Shown here one piece after another: positions 18,636 through 26,070 of a stretch of DNA of 43,074 nt. Every line of letters begins with the position of its first letter. Within the stretch, counting starts at the first letter, position 1. The DNA is from Alphaproteobacteria bacterium (lineage in GTDB: Bacteria > Pseudomonadota > Alphaproteobacteria > Micavibrionales > UBA2020), in assembly GCA_028817795.1 (NCBI GenBank), contig JAPPOU010000095.1, positions 1 to 43,074 of the forward strand, written 5' to 3'. A program made the position numbers and the translations under genes. The notes beneath the pieces are model-generated. The model saw only the letters and a list, made by a program, of their open reading frames with translations. It was not told the origin of the DNA and ran no database searches.

Positions 18636-18664
18636 TTGACACATCATTATATATTATGTAATAT
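18636..18664 (+). promoter_or_regulatory. Consensus promoter of ankyrin gene 1
   Basis: TTGACA (18636-18641), a 17-base spacer and TAATAT (18659-18664): close to the ideal sigma-70 promoter. The surrounding DNA is very AT-rich. Two other ankyrin units have the same exact -35 and spacing (28092 and 31925). Confidence 0.75.
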
Positions 18665-18705
18665 GAGTGCTGTTTTATAACCCGCACAACAGGGACACTG
18701 GCGGC

Positions 18706-19602
18706 ATGCCCGAAAACACGCAAGAACAACAGGCTGATAAAGCAAAGGAGCTAGGGAAACGCCTTTTGAAAGAGTTTTCCGCTGGCGCCGTGCATAACGA
18801 ATCTTATTGCCTGAAACTCATTTCACAAGGAGCAGATCTAAAGATTTCCGATAAAAACGGCACAACGGTGCTCATGATCGCAGTTGCTCTTAACCTGCAG
18901 AACATCACGCACGCCCTGATTGATGCCGGGGCAAATGTGAATGCACGTGATAATAATGGGGCAACACCTCTCACTTATGCCGCCATACGCGGGCGTGCAG
19001 ATATGGCACGCCTTCTTTTAAAACACGGCGCCGCACCAGAAGCACCAGACAAAGAAGGAAAGACAGCTTTAATACGGGCAGCGCGGAGCGATCAAAACAC
19101 GGCAGTCCTGACTACCCTGCTAGAGCATGGCGCAAACCCGGACACGCAGGATCATATGGGAGAAACAGCGCTGATGCATACAACCTTTCTATGCGATCAA
19201 ACGGGCAATGCCGACATTCTATTGCAACATGGCGCAGCACTCGACATAGCGGACAAGAGCGGTAAAACAGCCCTGATACATGCCGCATGGCACAACAACA
19301 CCTCCATTGCGCTTGCATTAATTAAACATGGCGCCGGGCTTGATGTTCAAGAACAAAGTAAATGTACCGCGCTTATGTATGCTATAAAACAGGGGAATCT
19401 TGAAATTATTAACGCTCTGCTCAACGCTGGCGCCAACACTCATCTCAAACATGCTGAAGGCAAGACAGCGAGCGACATTGCAACAGAAGATGGCCTGCAC
19501 GATGTGGCAGAAATCATTACCCGAAAAATATTTAGCGATGCCGCAGCAAAAGGCACGGCCCGCCCCAGAAAAATACGCCGCCCAAAACCCTACGGTCCTT
19601 AA
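18706..19602 (+). CDS. Ankyrin-repeat protein 1
   Basis: A 298-residue protein made almost wholly of ankyrin repeats, which mediate protein-protein binding. After a charged N-terminus (MPENTQEQQADKAKE) there is a partial repeat and about seven full ~33-residue units. Typical repeat text is NGATPLTYAAIRGRADMARL, KEGKTALIRAARSD and KSGKTALIHAAWHN, with HGA/AGAN turns. There is no signal peptide or membrane segment. The C-terminus ends in a basic tail (AAAKGTARPRKIRRPKP) that is nearly repeated in the ankyrin protein at 32003. ATG 18706 is chosen; a GTG opens the frame at 18667 but lies at the predicted transcription start. Its stop lies five bases before the MITE-like element. It could be an effector or an intracellular scaffold. 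Confidence 0.92.
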   Translation: MPENTQEQQADKAKELGKRLLKEFSAGAVHNESYCLKLISQGADLKISDKNGTTVLMIAVALNLQNITHALIDAGANVNARDNNGATPLTYAAIRGRADMARLLLKHGAAPEAPDKEGKTALIRAARSDQNTAVLTTLLEHGANPDTQDHMGETALMHTTFLCDQTGNADILLQHGAALDIADKSGKTALIHAAWHNNTSIALALIKHGAGLDVQEQSKCTALMYAIKQGNLEIINALLNAGANTHLKHAEGKTASDIATEDGLHDVAEIITRKIFSDAAAKGTARPRKIRRPKPYGP

Positions 19603-19606
19603 GGGC

Positions 19607-19816
19607 AGGGCCAATCGACATTTAAAAATGGCCGTCATCCCTGTAGTATAATCGTGTGAAACGCGATTATACATTAACGGCAGGGATCCATATGCGTGCC
19701 GCTATGCGGCACACCTTGACTGGATCCCGTTCGTTGGTGTTTTGCGCTAAGTTTTGCTAACGCAAAACACGCAAAACCAACGGGATGACGGCCATTTTTA
19801 AATGTCGATTGGCCCT
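19607..19816. mobile_element. MITE-like element with 35-bp perfect terminal inverted repeats
   Basis: The left terminus (19607-19641) starts AGGGCCAATCGACATTTAAA and the right terminus (19782-19816) is its exact reverse complement over 35 bases. The 140-base interior is packed with further palindromes: GTATAATCG/CGATTATAC, GTGCCGC/GCGGCAC between two GGATCC sites, and GTTGGT-GTTTTGCG/CGCAAAAC-ACCAAC. There is no transposase or credible ORF inside, so it would be non-autonomous. It fills the gap between two convergent genes and its right end reaches into the stop codon of the gene at 19816. No clear target duplication could be read. Confidence 0.8.
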
Positions 19817-20412
19817 TAGGCCACCAAATCCGGCACGGTATCTTTTACGGCCCGCCGCAAAACGGTGGCAAGGCCCGCAACTTCGCCGCGCACATTGCTC
19901 CAGACTTTTACGGGCGTCATGCCGTCACGGTCATATTCTGCCTGCAAAATGGTTTCTTCTACCTCGCCGCGCCCGTTTTTAATATCGACAAGCTTTAATT
20001 TAAAACGGCTCTTGTTAATCACGGCGGCAACCATGGCGTCTTTTAAATGGTCAGCCACTTCCTGCGCGGCGGCGGCGGATTCGCCTGTCAATTCAATCTG
20101 CGTGCCGGCCCCTTCTCCCGATACGACAATCTCAATACATCCCGGCGCGGCAACGCGGCATTCCGGCATGCCGCTAACAGAAACAACGTCTTTTTCAGGC
20201 GTGGCGTCAGGCGCAGCCGCAACAGACACCGCTCTGGGCATACAGGTTTTGCGCACGTCATCGGCATGGTCAATCGCATATTGCACAGCCGCAGCCACGG
20301 TTATCCCCTCCTCTGCCAACAGACCCTCAACGGCTTTCAACGCCATAACAATATCCGTATCGCTACCCGATGCCAGCATGCCCAATGTTTTTTCCAATGC
20401 GGCTTTATCCAT
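19816..20412 (-). CDS. Hypothetical protein
   Basis: A 198-residue protein that I cannot assign. The N-terminal ~60 residues look helical (LEKTLGMLASGSDTDIVMAL, LLAEEGITVAAAVQYAIDHA), a form seen in small regulatory or phage-derived proteins. A central Ala/Pro linker and a beta-rich middle (IEIVVSGEGAGTQIELTG) follow, then a C-terminal region with VEETILQAEYDRDGMTPVKV. There is no signal peptide or membrane segment. It is preceded by an exceptionally strong ribosome site (AAGGAGGGGGAG) and lies 20 bases after the gene at 20433 on the same strand, so the two form an operon. Its stop codon coincides with the end of the MITE-like element, so the insertion may have set or altered its C-terminus. 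Confidence 0.75.
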   Translation of the reverse strand: MDKAALEKTLGMLASGSDTDIVMALKAVEGLLAEEGITVAAAVQYAIDHADDVRKTCMPRAVSVAAAPDATPEKDVVSVSGMPECRVAAPGCIEIVVSGEGAGTQIELTGESAAAAQEVADHLKDAMVAAVINKSRFKLKLVDIKNGRGEVEETILQAEYDRDGMTPVKVWSNVRGEVAGLATVLRRAVKDTVPDLVA

Positions 20413-20432
20413 CTCCCCCTCCTTGATGCGTA

Positions 20433-21284
20433 TTACACGTTAAAAAATTTTGGCTTGTCCGGACGGTAGCGGACGCTGTAAATATCCTCGAACGAACGAA
20501 TGCCCTTGTCCAGCGACACCAACCGCGCCGTGCCAATACGAATTTTGTTGGCTTCCTTTGATACGTTCGGGATTTCGCCCATGCGCTTTCTTTCCTGCAA
20601 CCCATCAAGAATAAAGCGCAGGTTGATCGCCTCCAAAAACGCTGCCGCGATGCTGAACGTCTGGACAATACGGTTCTTTGTCTCTCCGCCCTCTGCTGTA
20701 AAGCTGAATGTCGTATCCTTACCGCCACGGTGGATAATGCCACACCGAATGGAATCACCCGAATCTGTTATAACAGTCGCAACGTTCGATGAATGGTTAA
20801 TCCGCATGGCGCGGCCCACCTGTTTCAACGCGTTTTCCGTGACATCCATGGTCGCATCATAATTATCGATGGTTAAAAGCGCGCATTTCTCGATGACATC
20901 GACAAAGGGCGACGTTGTCGTTTTAAACACAGGCTTGCCGTTGATATAAATCGCGCCCCAAAGGTCTGGATTAAAATCCCGTTCATAGTGGGACATGATC
21001 GATTCCCACTGCGCCTCCCAGTCATAGGGCGTTTCACGGTCAAGAAACAGGCCTTGCTTGGAATAGTTGTACAACATGCGCCCGGCAAGCCGCAGCGTTG
21101 TGTGCATGTTTTGCGCCCGCACAACAATCTTTTCCGTTGCCGCCCTCTTCCCCACTTGCAAAAAGATGCGATTAGAGCGAATAACCGTTGGCTGGTACTC
21201 TTCTTCCGCCTCTAGCACCTGCGGCGTATCGTCATCAATAAAGACGATTTTCTCCCGGACCAGTGATGCGTTAAATTCTTCCAT
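20433..21284 (-). CDS. Hypothetical protein
   Basis: A 283-residue soluble protein of unknown family. It begins acidic (MEEFNASLVREKIVFIDDDT), has a central part with YERDFNPDLWGAIYINGKPV and DNYDATMDVTENALKQVGRA, and ends in a basic RPDKPKFF tail. No catalytic motif stands out. Length, the lack of export signals and the paired downstream gene recall small uncharacterised operons of Micavibrio-like or Rhodospirillales genomes, but that is only an impression. ATG 21284 is used; ATG 21323 is also in frame and neither has a good Shine-Dalgarno. It is the first gene of a two-gene leftward operon. Confidence 0.75.
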   Translation of the reverse strand: MEEFNASLVREKIVFIDDDTPQVLEAEEEYQPTVIRSNRIFLQVGKRAATEKIVVRAQNMHTTLRLAGRMLYNYSKQGLFLDRETPYDWEAQWESIMSHYERDFNPDLWGAIYINGKPVFKTTTSPFVDVIEKCALLTIDNYDATMDVTENALKQVGRAMRINHSSNVATVITDSGDSIRCGIIHRGGKDTTFSFTAEGGETKNRIVQTFSIAAAFLEAINLRFILDGLQERKRMGEIPNVSKEANKIRIGTARLVSLDKGIRSFEDIYSVRYRPDKPKFFNV

Positions 21285-21464
21285 AATATCGCCGTTAAAA
21301 ACCCTACCATAACAGGATGGCATGCAAGAACGGCCAGCGCAATGCCTAACTGAATACGCAAAAGCTGAAATAACTACGGGAATCGCCCTTGCACGGAAAA
21401 AGACGGCCTGCTAAAAAATGGGCTGTTCTAGGTAAAATAATTGAAACAAAAAGGATTCTAAAGA

Positions 21465-22382
21465 ATGCCTTCATATCACGGCGTCGAAAGAGACGAAATT
21501 GTACAATCGATCAAAGAAAGCCTAGAGCTTTTGGAAAAGCATTCCCCCGGCCCCTATACCCAAGCGTATATTGATGATGTGCATAAGACAACGCCACTAT
21601 CCGAAATTGCATCAGCACAAACAGATAAAGAACTTGTAGGGGCCGTCAACGGGTCCAAAACATCCTATCTTTTCCTGCGCCTTAGCGAAGTACTGCTGGT
21701 GCATGCGGCAAAAAACACAGATGGAACGGCCGCCGATACATATCACCGCCTGACAGCATGGGGCGCAACAGATGGGGCCACCGCCATGAATTACACCCCA
21801 CTGGACAAGGAAGCAGACCTATGGCTGCTCAAAACACATGCGCGCAGCATCGCGGACAACCCGCCTGCAAAAACAAAAAACGATGCGGAACTCGACCTTG
21901 ACGCCCAAAAAGACCTGATGACAGTTGCGCGGGCATTCAAATTCAGCACAGCTAACGGCAACAGCGTTGCAGCGGATGTTTTTGAGAAAAAAAACCTGAA
22001 CGAAAGATACCTTCTTTTGAACGCCGCGCGTGCGTTATCTCCCCTCAAGCCCGATGCGAAGGCGTTATCGGCATCTCCGCCCATACAAGGGTATGGACTT
22101 GAATGTGATATAAAACAGGACAAAGAAGACCTGCGCGCACTGCGGGATAAAGTCGAGGAAGCCCTTGGCCCTTACTGGGGGCTGGGGGAAGTCGGCAGTA
22201 CAGGTATCGGCCTGATTACCCACAATGAAGACCCAAAGAAAGACAAACTGGGCATCGTTTTCAATGCCTCCGCCCGCGCTGCCGAAGCCGTCGCCAACGC
22301 CTTCCCGAACGAACGGGTCCTCAATTCTGACGGAAACAGGCTACAGCCCAAAGGAAAACCGCCCGCGCCCCCTGCCGCGTAA
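21465..22382 (+). CDS. Hypothetical protein
   Basis: A 305-residue soluble protein with no recognised family. It is mostly helical, with charged and Ala-rich stretches (SIKESLELLEKHSPGPYTQA, LDAQKDLMTVARAFKFS) and a short Pro-rich end (KGKPPAPPAA). AAAGGA lies before ATG 21465. It has its own upstream gap of ~180 bases from the divergent unknown operon. The next gene in the same direction starts 71 bases downstream. There are no membrane segments or signal peptide. Confidence 0.75.
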   Translation: MPSYHGVERDEIVQSIKESLELLEKHSPGPYTQAYIDDVHKTTPLSEIASAQTDKELVGAVNGSKTSYLFLRLSEVLLVHAAKNTDGTAADTYHRLTAWGATDGATAMNYTPLDKEADLWLLKTHARSIADNPPAKTKNDAELDLDAQKDLMTVARAFKFSTANGNSVAADVFEKKNLNERYLLLNAARALSPLKPDAKALSASPPIQGYGLECDIKQDKEDLRALRDKVEEALGPYWGLGEVGSTGIGLITHNEDPKKDKLGIVFNASARAAEAVANAFPNERVLNSDGNRLQPKGKPPAPPAA

Positions 22383-22453
22383 GGACAAAAAGCGCTTTTT
22401 TTCCCGGCCCGCCGTGTTACGATCAACCAAACGCACCTGTGCAGAGTTGACCC

Positions 22454-22891
22454 GTGATCCGCGCCGCCCATATTCATGATATCGACCAGTTGGAAGAGAT
22501 TGAAAACACCTCTTTCACGTCCGATCTTATATCCCGGCGGCAATTCCGCCATTTCCTGACCATCGGACATGCCTCACTTTTTGTCTGGGACGACGGCGGG
22601 CATATTGCAGGATACATATTAACCGCCTTTCACAGCCAGCGCACTGCCGCCCGCATCTATTCCATCGCCGTGCGGCAAAACGATAGAGGGCGCGGTATTG
22701 GGGCGGCACTGCTGAAAGCCGCCGAAAACGATGTCCGCGACAAGGGGCTGGCTGCCATCACGCTGGAGGTCCGTGCCAACGATGAAAATACCATTCGCCT
22801 TTACAAACGAGCGGGGTATACTCCGACAGGACAAAAACAAGCCTATTATGAAGACGGGGAAGATGCGCTGCGTATGCGCAAAGACCTTTAA
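22454..22891 (+). CDS. GNAT N-acetyltransferase (RimI-like)
   Basis: A 145-residue single GNAT domain transferring an acetyl group from acetyl-CoA to an amine. The acetyl-CoA pyrophosphate loop is visible as RQNDRGRGIGAALLKAA (residues ~74-90). It is preceded by the beta-4 strand ARIYSIAVRQ and followed by ITLEVRANDENTIRLYKRAGY, the RimI-type end with N-x-x-A/T-I-x-L-Y-x-x-x-G-Y/F. The start is GTG 22454; a weak GAG site precedes it. It lies 20 bases before an RLAN-type ATP-grasp gene on the same strand, so it is more likely a partner in amino-acid or peptide modification than the ribosomal S18 acetylase. Confidence 0.92.
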   Translation: MIRAAHIHDIDQLEEIENTSFTSDLISRRQFRHFLTIGHASLFVWDDGGHIAGYILTAFHSQRTAARIYSIAVRQNDRGRGIGAALLKAAENDVRDKGLAAITLEVRANDENTIRLYKRAGYTPTGQKQAYYEDGEDALRMRKDL

Positions 22892-22911
22892 GGCTGCTGG
22901 AGAACGCAAGC

Positions 22912-24366
22912 ATGTCAAAACACTTACTGATCGTCGACAAAAAAGCGGACTTTATCGAGGAACACCCCGACCGCGTCGTTATCAACGCCACAGACTACAT
23001 CGCGAACAAGGGAGACATTGACCTGCGCAAATCATCGCGCATGCGCGTGATTAACCTGTGCCATGATTACGATTACCTCAGCCGTGGGTATTACTGTTCC
23101 CTTTTGGCCGAAGCACGGCGGCAGCGCTGCGTACCATCAACGCTCGATATCATCAACCTGAACTGGAAACGGCTGTACCAAACATCCCTGCCTGAGCTGA
23201 ACGCGCTGCTGGAAAAAACATACAAACCCGATCCGGGCGATCATATCGCGCAAACCTTCCTTATCTACTTTGGCCGCACGGAAAATACAGGGTTGCAGGC
23301 ACTGGCCCGGCGCATTTTTGACATTTTCCGCTTTCCCGTCGTGGCGCTGGAGCTGAAATACCACCAGTCAAAATGGGTAATTAACAACGTGGAGGCTTGG
23401 GCGATTGAGGACGTGCCACCCGAAAAGCATGGATTTTTCAACGAAGCCCTCAACCATTTTACCGGCGCGGCATGGTCCACGCGGTCAGAAAAAAAAGAAA
23501 AATACTGGATTGCCATCCTGCATGACCCCAAGGAAAAATTCGCGCCATCGAACAAATCCGCGCTGAATAAATTTATCCGCATCGGCAAACAGATGAACGT
23601 TTTCGTCGAACTGATTACCAAACAGGAAATGTCAACCCTGCTGGAATACGATGCGCTTTTGATCCGCGAAACGACAGCGATTGACCACCACACCTTTCGC
23701 TTCGCGCACAAGGCAGAGAAAGAAGGCCTTGCCGTGATTGACGATCCTGAATCTATCGTCCGCTGCTGTAACAAAGTGTTCCTGCACGAACTGCTGGCCG
23801 CCAAGGACGTGCCCACCCCACGCACGCAAATATTCGACAAGCGCGGCGACAAGGAATTGGAGATTCCCTTTCCCGTCGTTTTAAAAATCCCCGATGGGTC
23901 TTTTTCACGCGGCGTATCCAAGGTGGAAAACCAGGAACAGTTTGACCAGGCCTGCAAAAAACTGTTCGCCGAAAGCGATATCATTCTGGCACAGGAATTT
24001 GTGCCATCAGACTTTGACTGGCGCATCGGCGTTTTGGGCGGCAAGCCCCTGTTCGCCTGCAAGTATTTCATGGTGCAAAACCACTGGCAGATTTACCGCC
24101 ACAGCGAAAAGGGAACGGCCAAGGAAGGCGATTCCGCCACCATCCCCATTGATGAAGTGCCCAAAAACGTCATGCGCATCGCGCTGAAGGCCGCAAACCT
24201 GATCGGCAACGGCCTTTACGGCGTGGATGTGAAGGAAGTGGGCGGCAAGGTCTATGTGATCGAGGTCAACGACAACCCCAATATCGAAGCCGGCGTCGAC
24301 GATCTGGCCGAGGGCGATGACATTTACCGCCGCGTGATCCAGCACCTGATCGATAAAGCCGCATAA
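22912..24366 (+). CDS. RimK-like ATP-grasp ligase with N-terminal RLAN domain
   Basis: A 484-residue ATP-dependent carboxylate-amine ligase. The first ~200 residues correspond to the RLAN (RimK-like ATP-grasp N-terminal) module, containing VINLCHDYDYLSRGYYCSLL. The ATP-grasp fold follows: PFPVVLKIPDGSFSRGVSKV supplies the ATP-binding lysine and glycine loop, ILAQEFVPSDFDWRIGVLGG the adenine and hinge region, and VYVIEVNDNPNIEAGVDD the metal-binding E-x-N-x-N motif. Enzymes of this type append amino acids such as glutamate to proteins or metabolites. It pairs with the GNAT gene 20 bases upstream. A terminator-like GCGCC/GGCGC stem lies downstream before tRNA-Glu, though without a T tract. The substrate is unknown. 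Confidence 0.93.
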   Translation: MSKHLLIVDKKADFIEEHPDRVVINATDYIANKGDIDLRKSSRMRVINLCHDYDYLSRGYYCSLLAEARRQRCVPSTLDIINLNWKRLYQTSLPELNALLEKTYKPDPGDHIAQTFLIYFGRTENTGLQALARRIFDIFRFPVVALELKYHQSKWVINNVEAWAIEDVPPEKHGFFNEALNHFTGAAWSTRSEKKEKYWIAILHDPKEKFAPSNKSALNKFIRIGKQMNVFVELITKQEMSTLLEYDALLIRETTAIDHHTFRFAHKAEKEGLAVIDDPESIVRCCNKVFLHELLAAKDVPTPRTQIFDKRGDKELEIPFPVVLKIPDGSFSRGVSKVENQEQFDQACKKLFAESDIILAQEFVPSDFDWRIGVLGGKPLFACKYFMVQNHWQIYRHSEKGTAKEGDSATIPIDEVPKNVMRIALKAANLIGNGLYGVDVKEVGGKVYVIEVNDNPNIEAGVDDLAEGDDIYRRVIQHLIDKAA

Positions 24367-24428
24367 AAACAAAGCACAATCAAATACATAGCGCCACTCA
24401 TGGGCGCAAACGATCCATAAAAAAACGC

Positions 24429-24457
24429 TTGCAAATCCGGCGCACCACCGCTACTAT
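24429..24457 (+). promoter_or_regulatory. Promoter of tRNA-Glu
   Basis: TTGCAA (24429-24434), a 17-base spacer and TACTAT (24452-24457), ending 15 bases before the first base of the tRNA. Spacing and hexamers fit a strong sigma-70-type promoter. Confidence 0.65.
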
Positions 24458-24472
24458 CCCCCTCACCTTTAC

Positions 24473-24548
24473 GTCCCCTTCGTCTAGAGGCCTAGGACAC
24501 ATCCCTTTCACGGATGCGACACGGGTTCGAATCCCGTAGGGGACGCCA
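24473..24548 (+). tRNA. tRNA-Glu (anticodon UUC)
   Basis: A 76-base cloverleaf including an encoded CCA. The acceptor stem GTCCCCT pairs with AGGGGAC, discriminator G. The anticodon stem CATCC/GGATG encloses the loop CTTTCAC with anticodon TTC at 24507-24509. The T arm CGGGTTCGAATCCCG is perfect. It stands alone between the ATP-grasp gene and the DUF427 gene. No integrated element or duplicated tRNA end was seen at its 3' side. Confidence 0.97.
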
Positions 24549-24642
24549 TTTTCTCCCGAATAAAACCGATACACACGATTATACAAAGGCTCGTAGATAA
24601 CGAATGCTGGCTAACCATGCGCCGCCGATGATACTTTTCAGC

Positions 24643-25191
24643 ATGAACCGCCAAGAGATAGACTTTCATAGATCAAGGCCCCGCAGCCGCCCAAAAAAAA
24701 TTATTACACCCGGCCCTGGGCAAGAAAGCGTTTGGGATTATCCCCGCCCTCCCATGCTACAGCCCTGTGGAAAAGCGGGAAAAGTTTTTCTGCGCGGAAC
24801 ACTTATTGCCGAAAGCACGCAGCTTATCAAAGTCATGGAAACATCTTGCCCGCCCGTATATTACTTCCCACCGGAAGATGTCCACACACAATACCTGCAA
24901 CGCAGCACGCACAAAACGTTCTGTGAATGGAAAGGCCCTGCAACCTACTGGCATATCAAGATACCAGGCAACGATGTCATTGAAAACGCGGCATGGTCAT
25001 ACCATGCGCCTCTTACCGATGCTGCCGATTATACGCCTATAAAAAATCATTTTGCCTTTTATGCGGGCCTTTTGGCGTGCGCTCTGGACAATAAAACTGT
25101 CGATGCGCAAGCCAGCCTATATTACGGCGGATGGGTCACGGCAGAGATTACCGGACCTTTCAAGGGCATGGCAGGAAGTGAAGACTGGTAG
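24643..25191 (+). CDS. DUF427 family protein
   Basis: About 182 residues matching the DUF427 family of small beta-rich proteins with unsettled function. The typical family text is readable: ESVWDYPRPPMLQPCGK, LIKVMETSCPPVYYFPPEDV, a short THKTFCEWKGPATYW segment, an AAWSYHAP strand, and the closing YYGGWVTAEITGP. The start is uncertain: ATG codons at 24604, 24628 and 24643 are in frame, none with a ribosome site. The last is preferred because family members begin shortly before the ESVWDYPRPP segment. It is followed 41 bases later by a methyltransferase gene, possibly one unit. Confidence 0.88.
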   Translation: MNRQEIDFHRSRPRSRPKKIITPGPGQESVWDYPRPPMLQPCGKAGKVFLRGTLIAESTQLIKVMETSCPPVYYFPPEDVHTQYLQRSTHKTFCEWKGPATYWHIKIPGNDVIENAAWSYHAPLTDAADYTPIKNHFAFYAGLLACALDNKTVDAQASLYYGGWVTAEITGPFKGMAGSEDW

Positions 25192-25232
25192 AATAAATTT
25201 GACCCGCCTGCATAAAACCTTATCATGAACCC

Positions 25233-26063
25233 ATGACTGGGAAATCCACAGAAAACGCCCTTAGCTTTTATCAAGAAAACACCTTTGACCGTGACAAATG
25301 GTTCAAGGTTGCCGCAGTCGATTATATAGAGCTGTGCAAGCTGTTCGATTTCCCCGCATTTTTCCAATCCACTACACATCCCTGCCACTTGCTGGATATC
25401 GGCTGCGGCACAGGAAAATTCCCGCAGATACTACACCCCCATCTGCACAATACGCAGGATATTATCTATGACTACCTTGATCCTTCAGAATATTCGCTGA
25501 AACAAACCAAAAATTTCCTGAAGCCTCCCTATATGCCGCGCACAGCTTACCAGACCATTGCGGAAGACATTATACTGAAAAACAGAGATGCCGTCCCCAC
25601 TCTGTATGACATGATCTGGACGATACATTCGGCCTATTACCTGCAACGCAATACACTCGCGCCTCTACTGAATGGCCTTGTTAAGAAGTTGCGTAAAGAT
25701 ACCAGCGTATTCATGGTATATCTGGCTTCAAAAAACTCTTCGTATCATGAAATCAATGCCCTTGAAAAAGAACTACTGCCAGAAAAAGGGAATAATGACT
25801 TTGTATGGGCCGAGGATATAGATGACATCCTGCGCAACAGCCATGGTGATCGCTATACCTGCACACCTGTCACATTTGCGCACACCATCTCGCAAGATGA
25901 TGAAGACATACTGGAACGCTACCTACAACAATGCACACTTTCTGATATTACGCTAAGCGCATGGCGGGCACACAGCAATGCCGGAAAATGGCTGGAAGAA
26001 AAAAAGTCCGGCAAAGCATACAACTTTTCCCAAACCGTTATGCTGATGCAGGTAAGGGGCTGA
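25233..26063 (+). CDS. SAM-dependent methyltransferase
   Basis: A 276-residue class I methyltransferase. The SAM-binding motif I is LLDIGCGTGKF (residues ~52-62), the acidic end of strand 2 is YDYLDPSEYSL, and motif IV lies around YDMIWTIHSAYYL. These features, with a helical C-terminal lid (DDEDILERYLQQCTLSDITL), resemble histamine or small-amine N-methyltransferases, but the substrate is not defined. ATG 25233 starts a reading frame with moderately AT-rich codons. Its upstream neighbour is the DUF427 gene on the same strand; it converges with glpX seven bases away. Confidence 0.85.
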   Translation: MTGKSTENALSFYQENTFDRDKWFKVAAVDYIELCKLFDFPAFFQSTTHPCHLLDIGCGTGKFPQILHPHLHNTQDIIYDYLDPSEYSLKQTKNFLKPPYMPRTAYQTIAEDIILKNRDAVPTLYDMIWTIHSAYYLQRNTLAPLLNGLVKKLRKDTSVFMVYLASKNSSYHEINALEKELLPEKGNNDFVWAEDIDDILRNSHGDRYTCTPVTFAHTISQDDEDILERYLQQCTLSDITLSAWRAHSNAGKWLEEKKSGKAYNFSQTVMLMQVRG

Positions 26064-26070
26064 CCTCTCC

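Noticed and set aside
19318..19674. Open frame whose text (TAIFKCRLAL) recurs in the frame at 19785-19982
   Set aside because: The shared text comes from the inverted termini of the MITE-like element read in both directions; it is not a duplicated gene.
24398..24586. Short minus-strand frame with a PYGIRTRVASVKG motif
   Set aside because: This is the antisense of tRNA-Glu, a frequent false protein in databases.
24473..24600. Possible integration site at the 3' end of tRNA-Glu
   Set aside because: No integrase gene and no duplicated tRNA 3' end were seen nearby.
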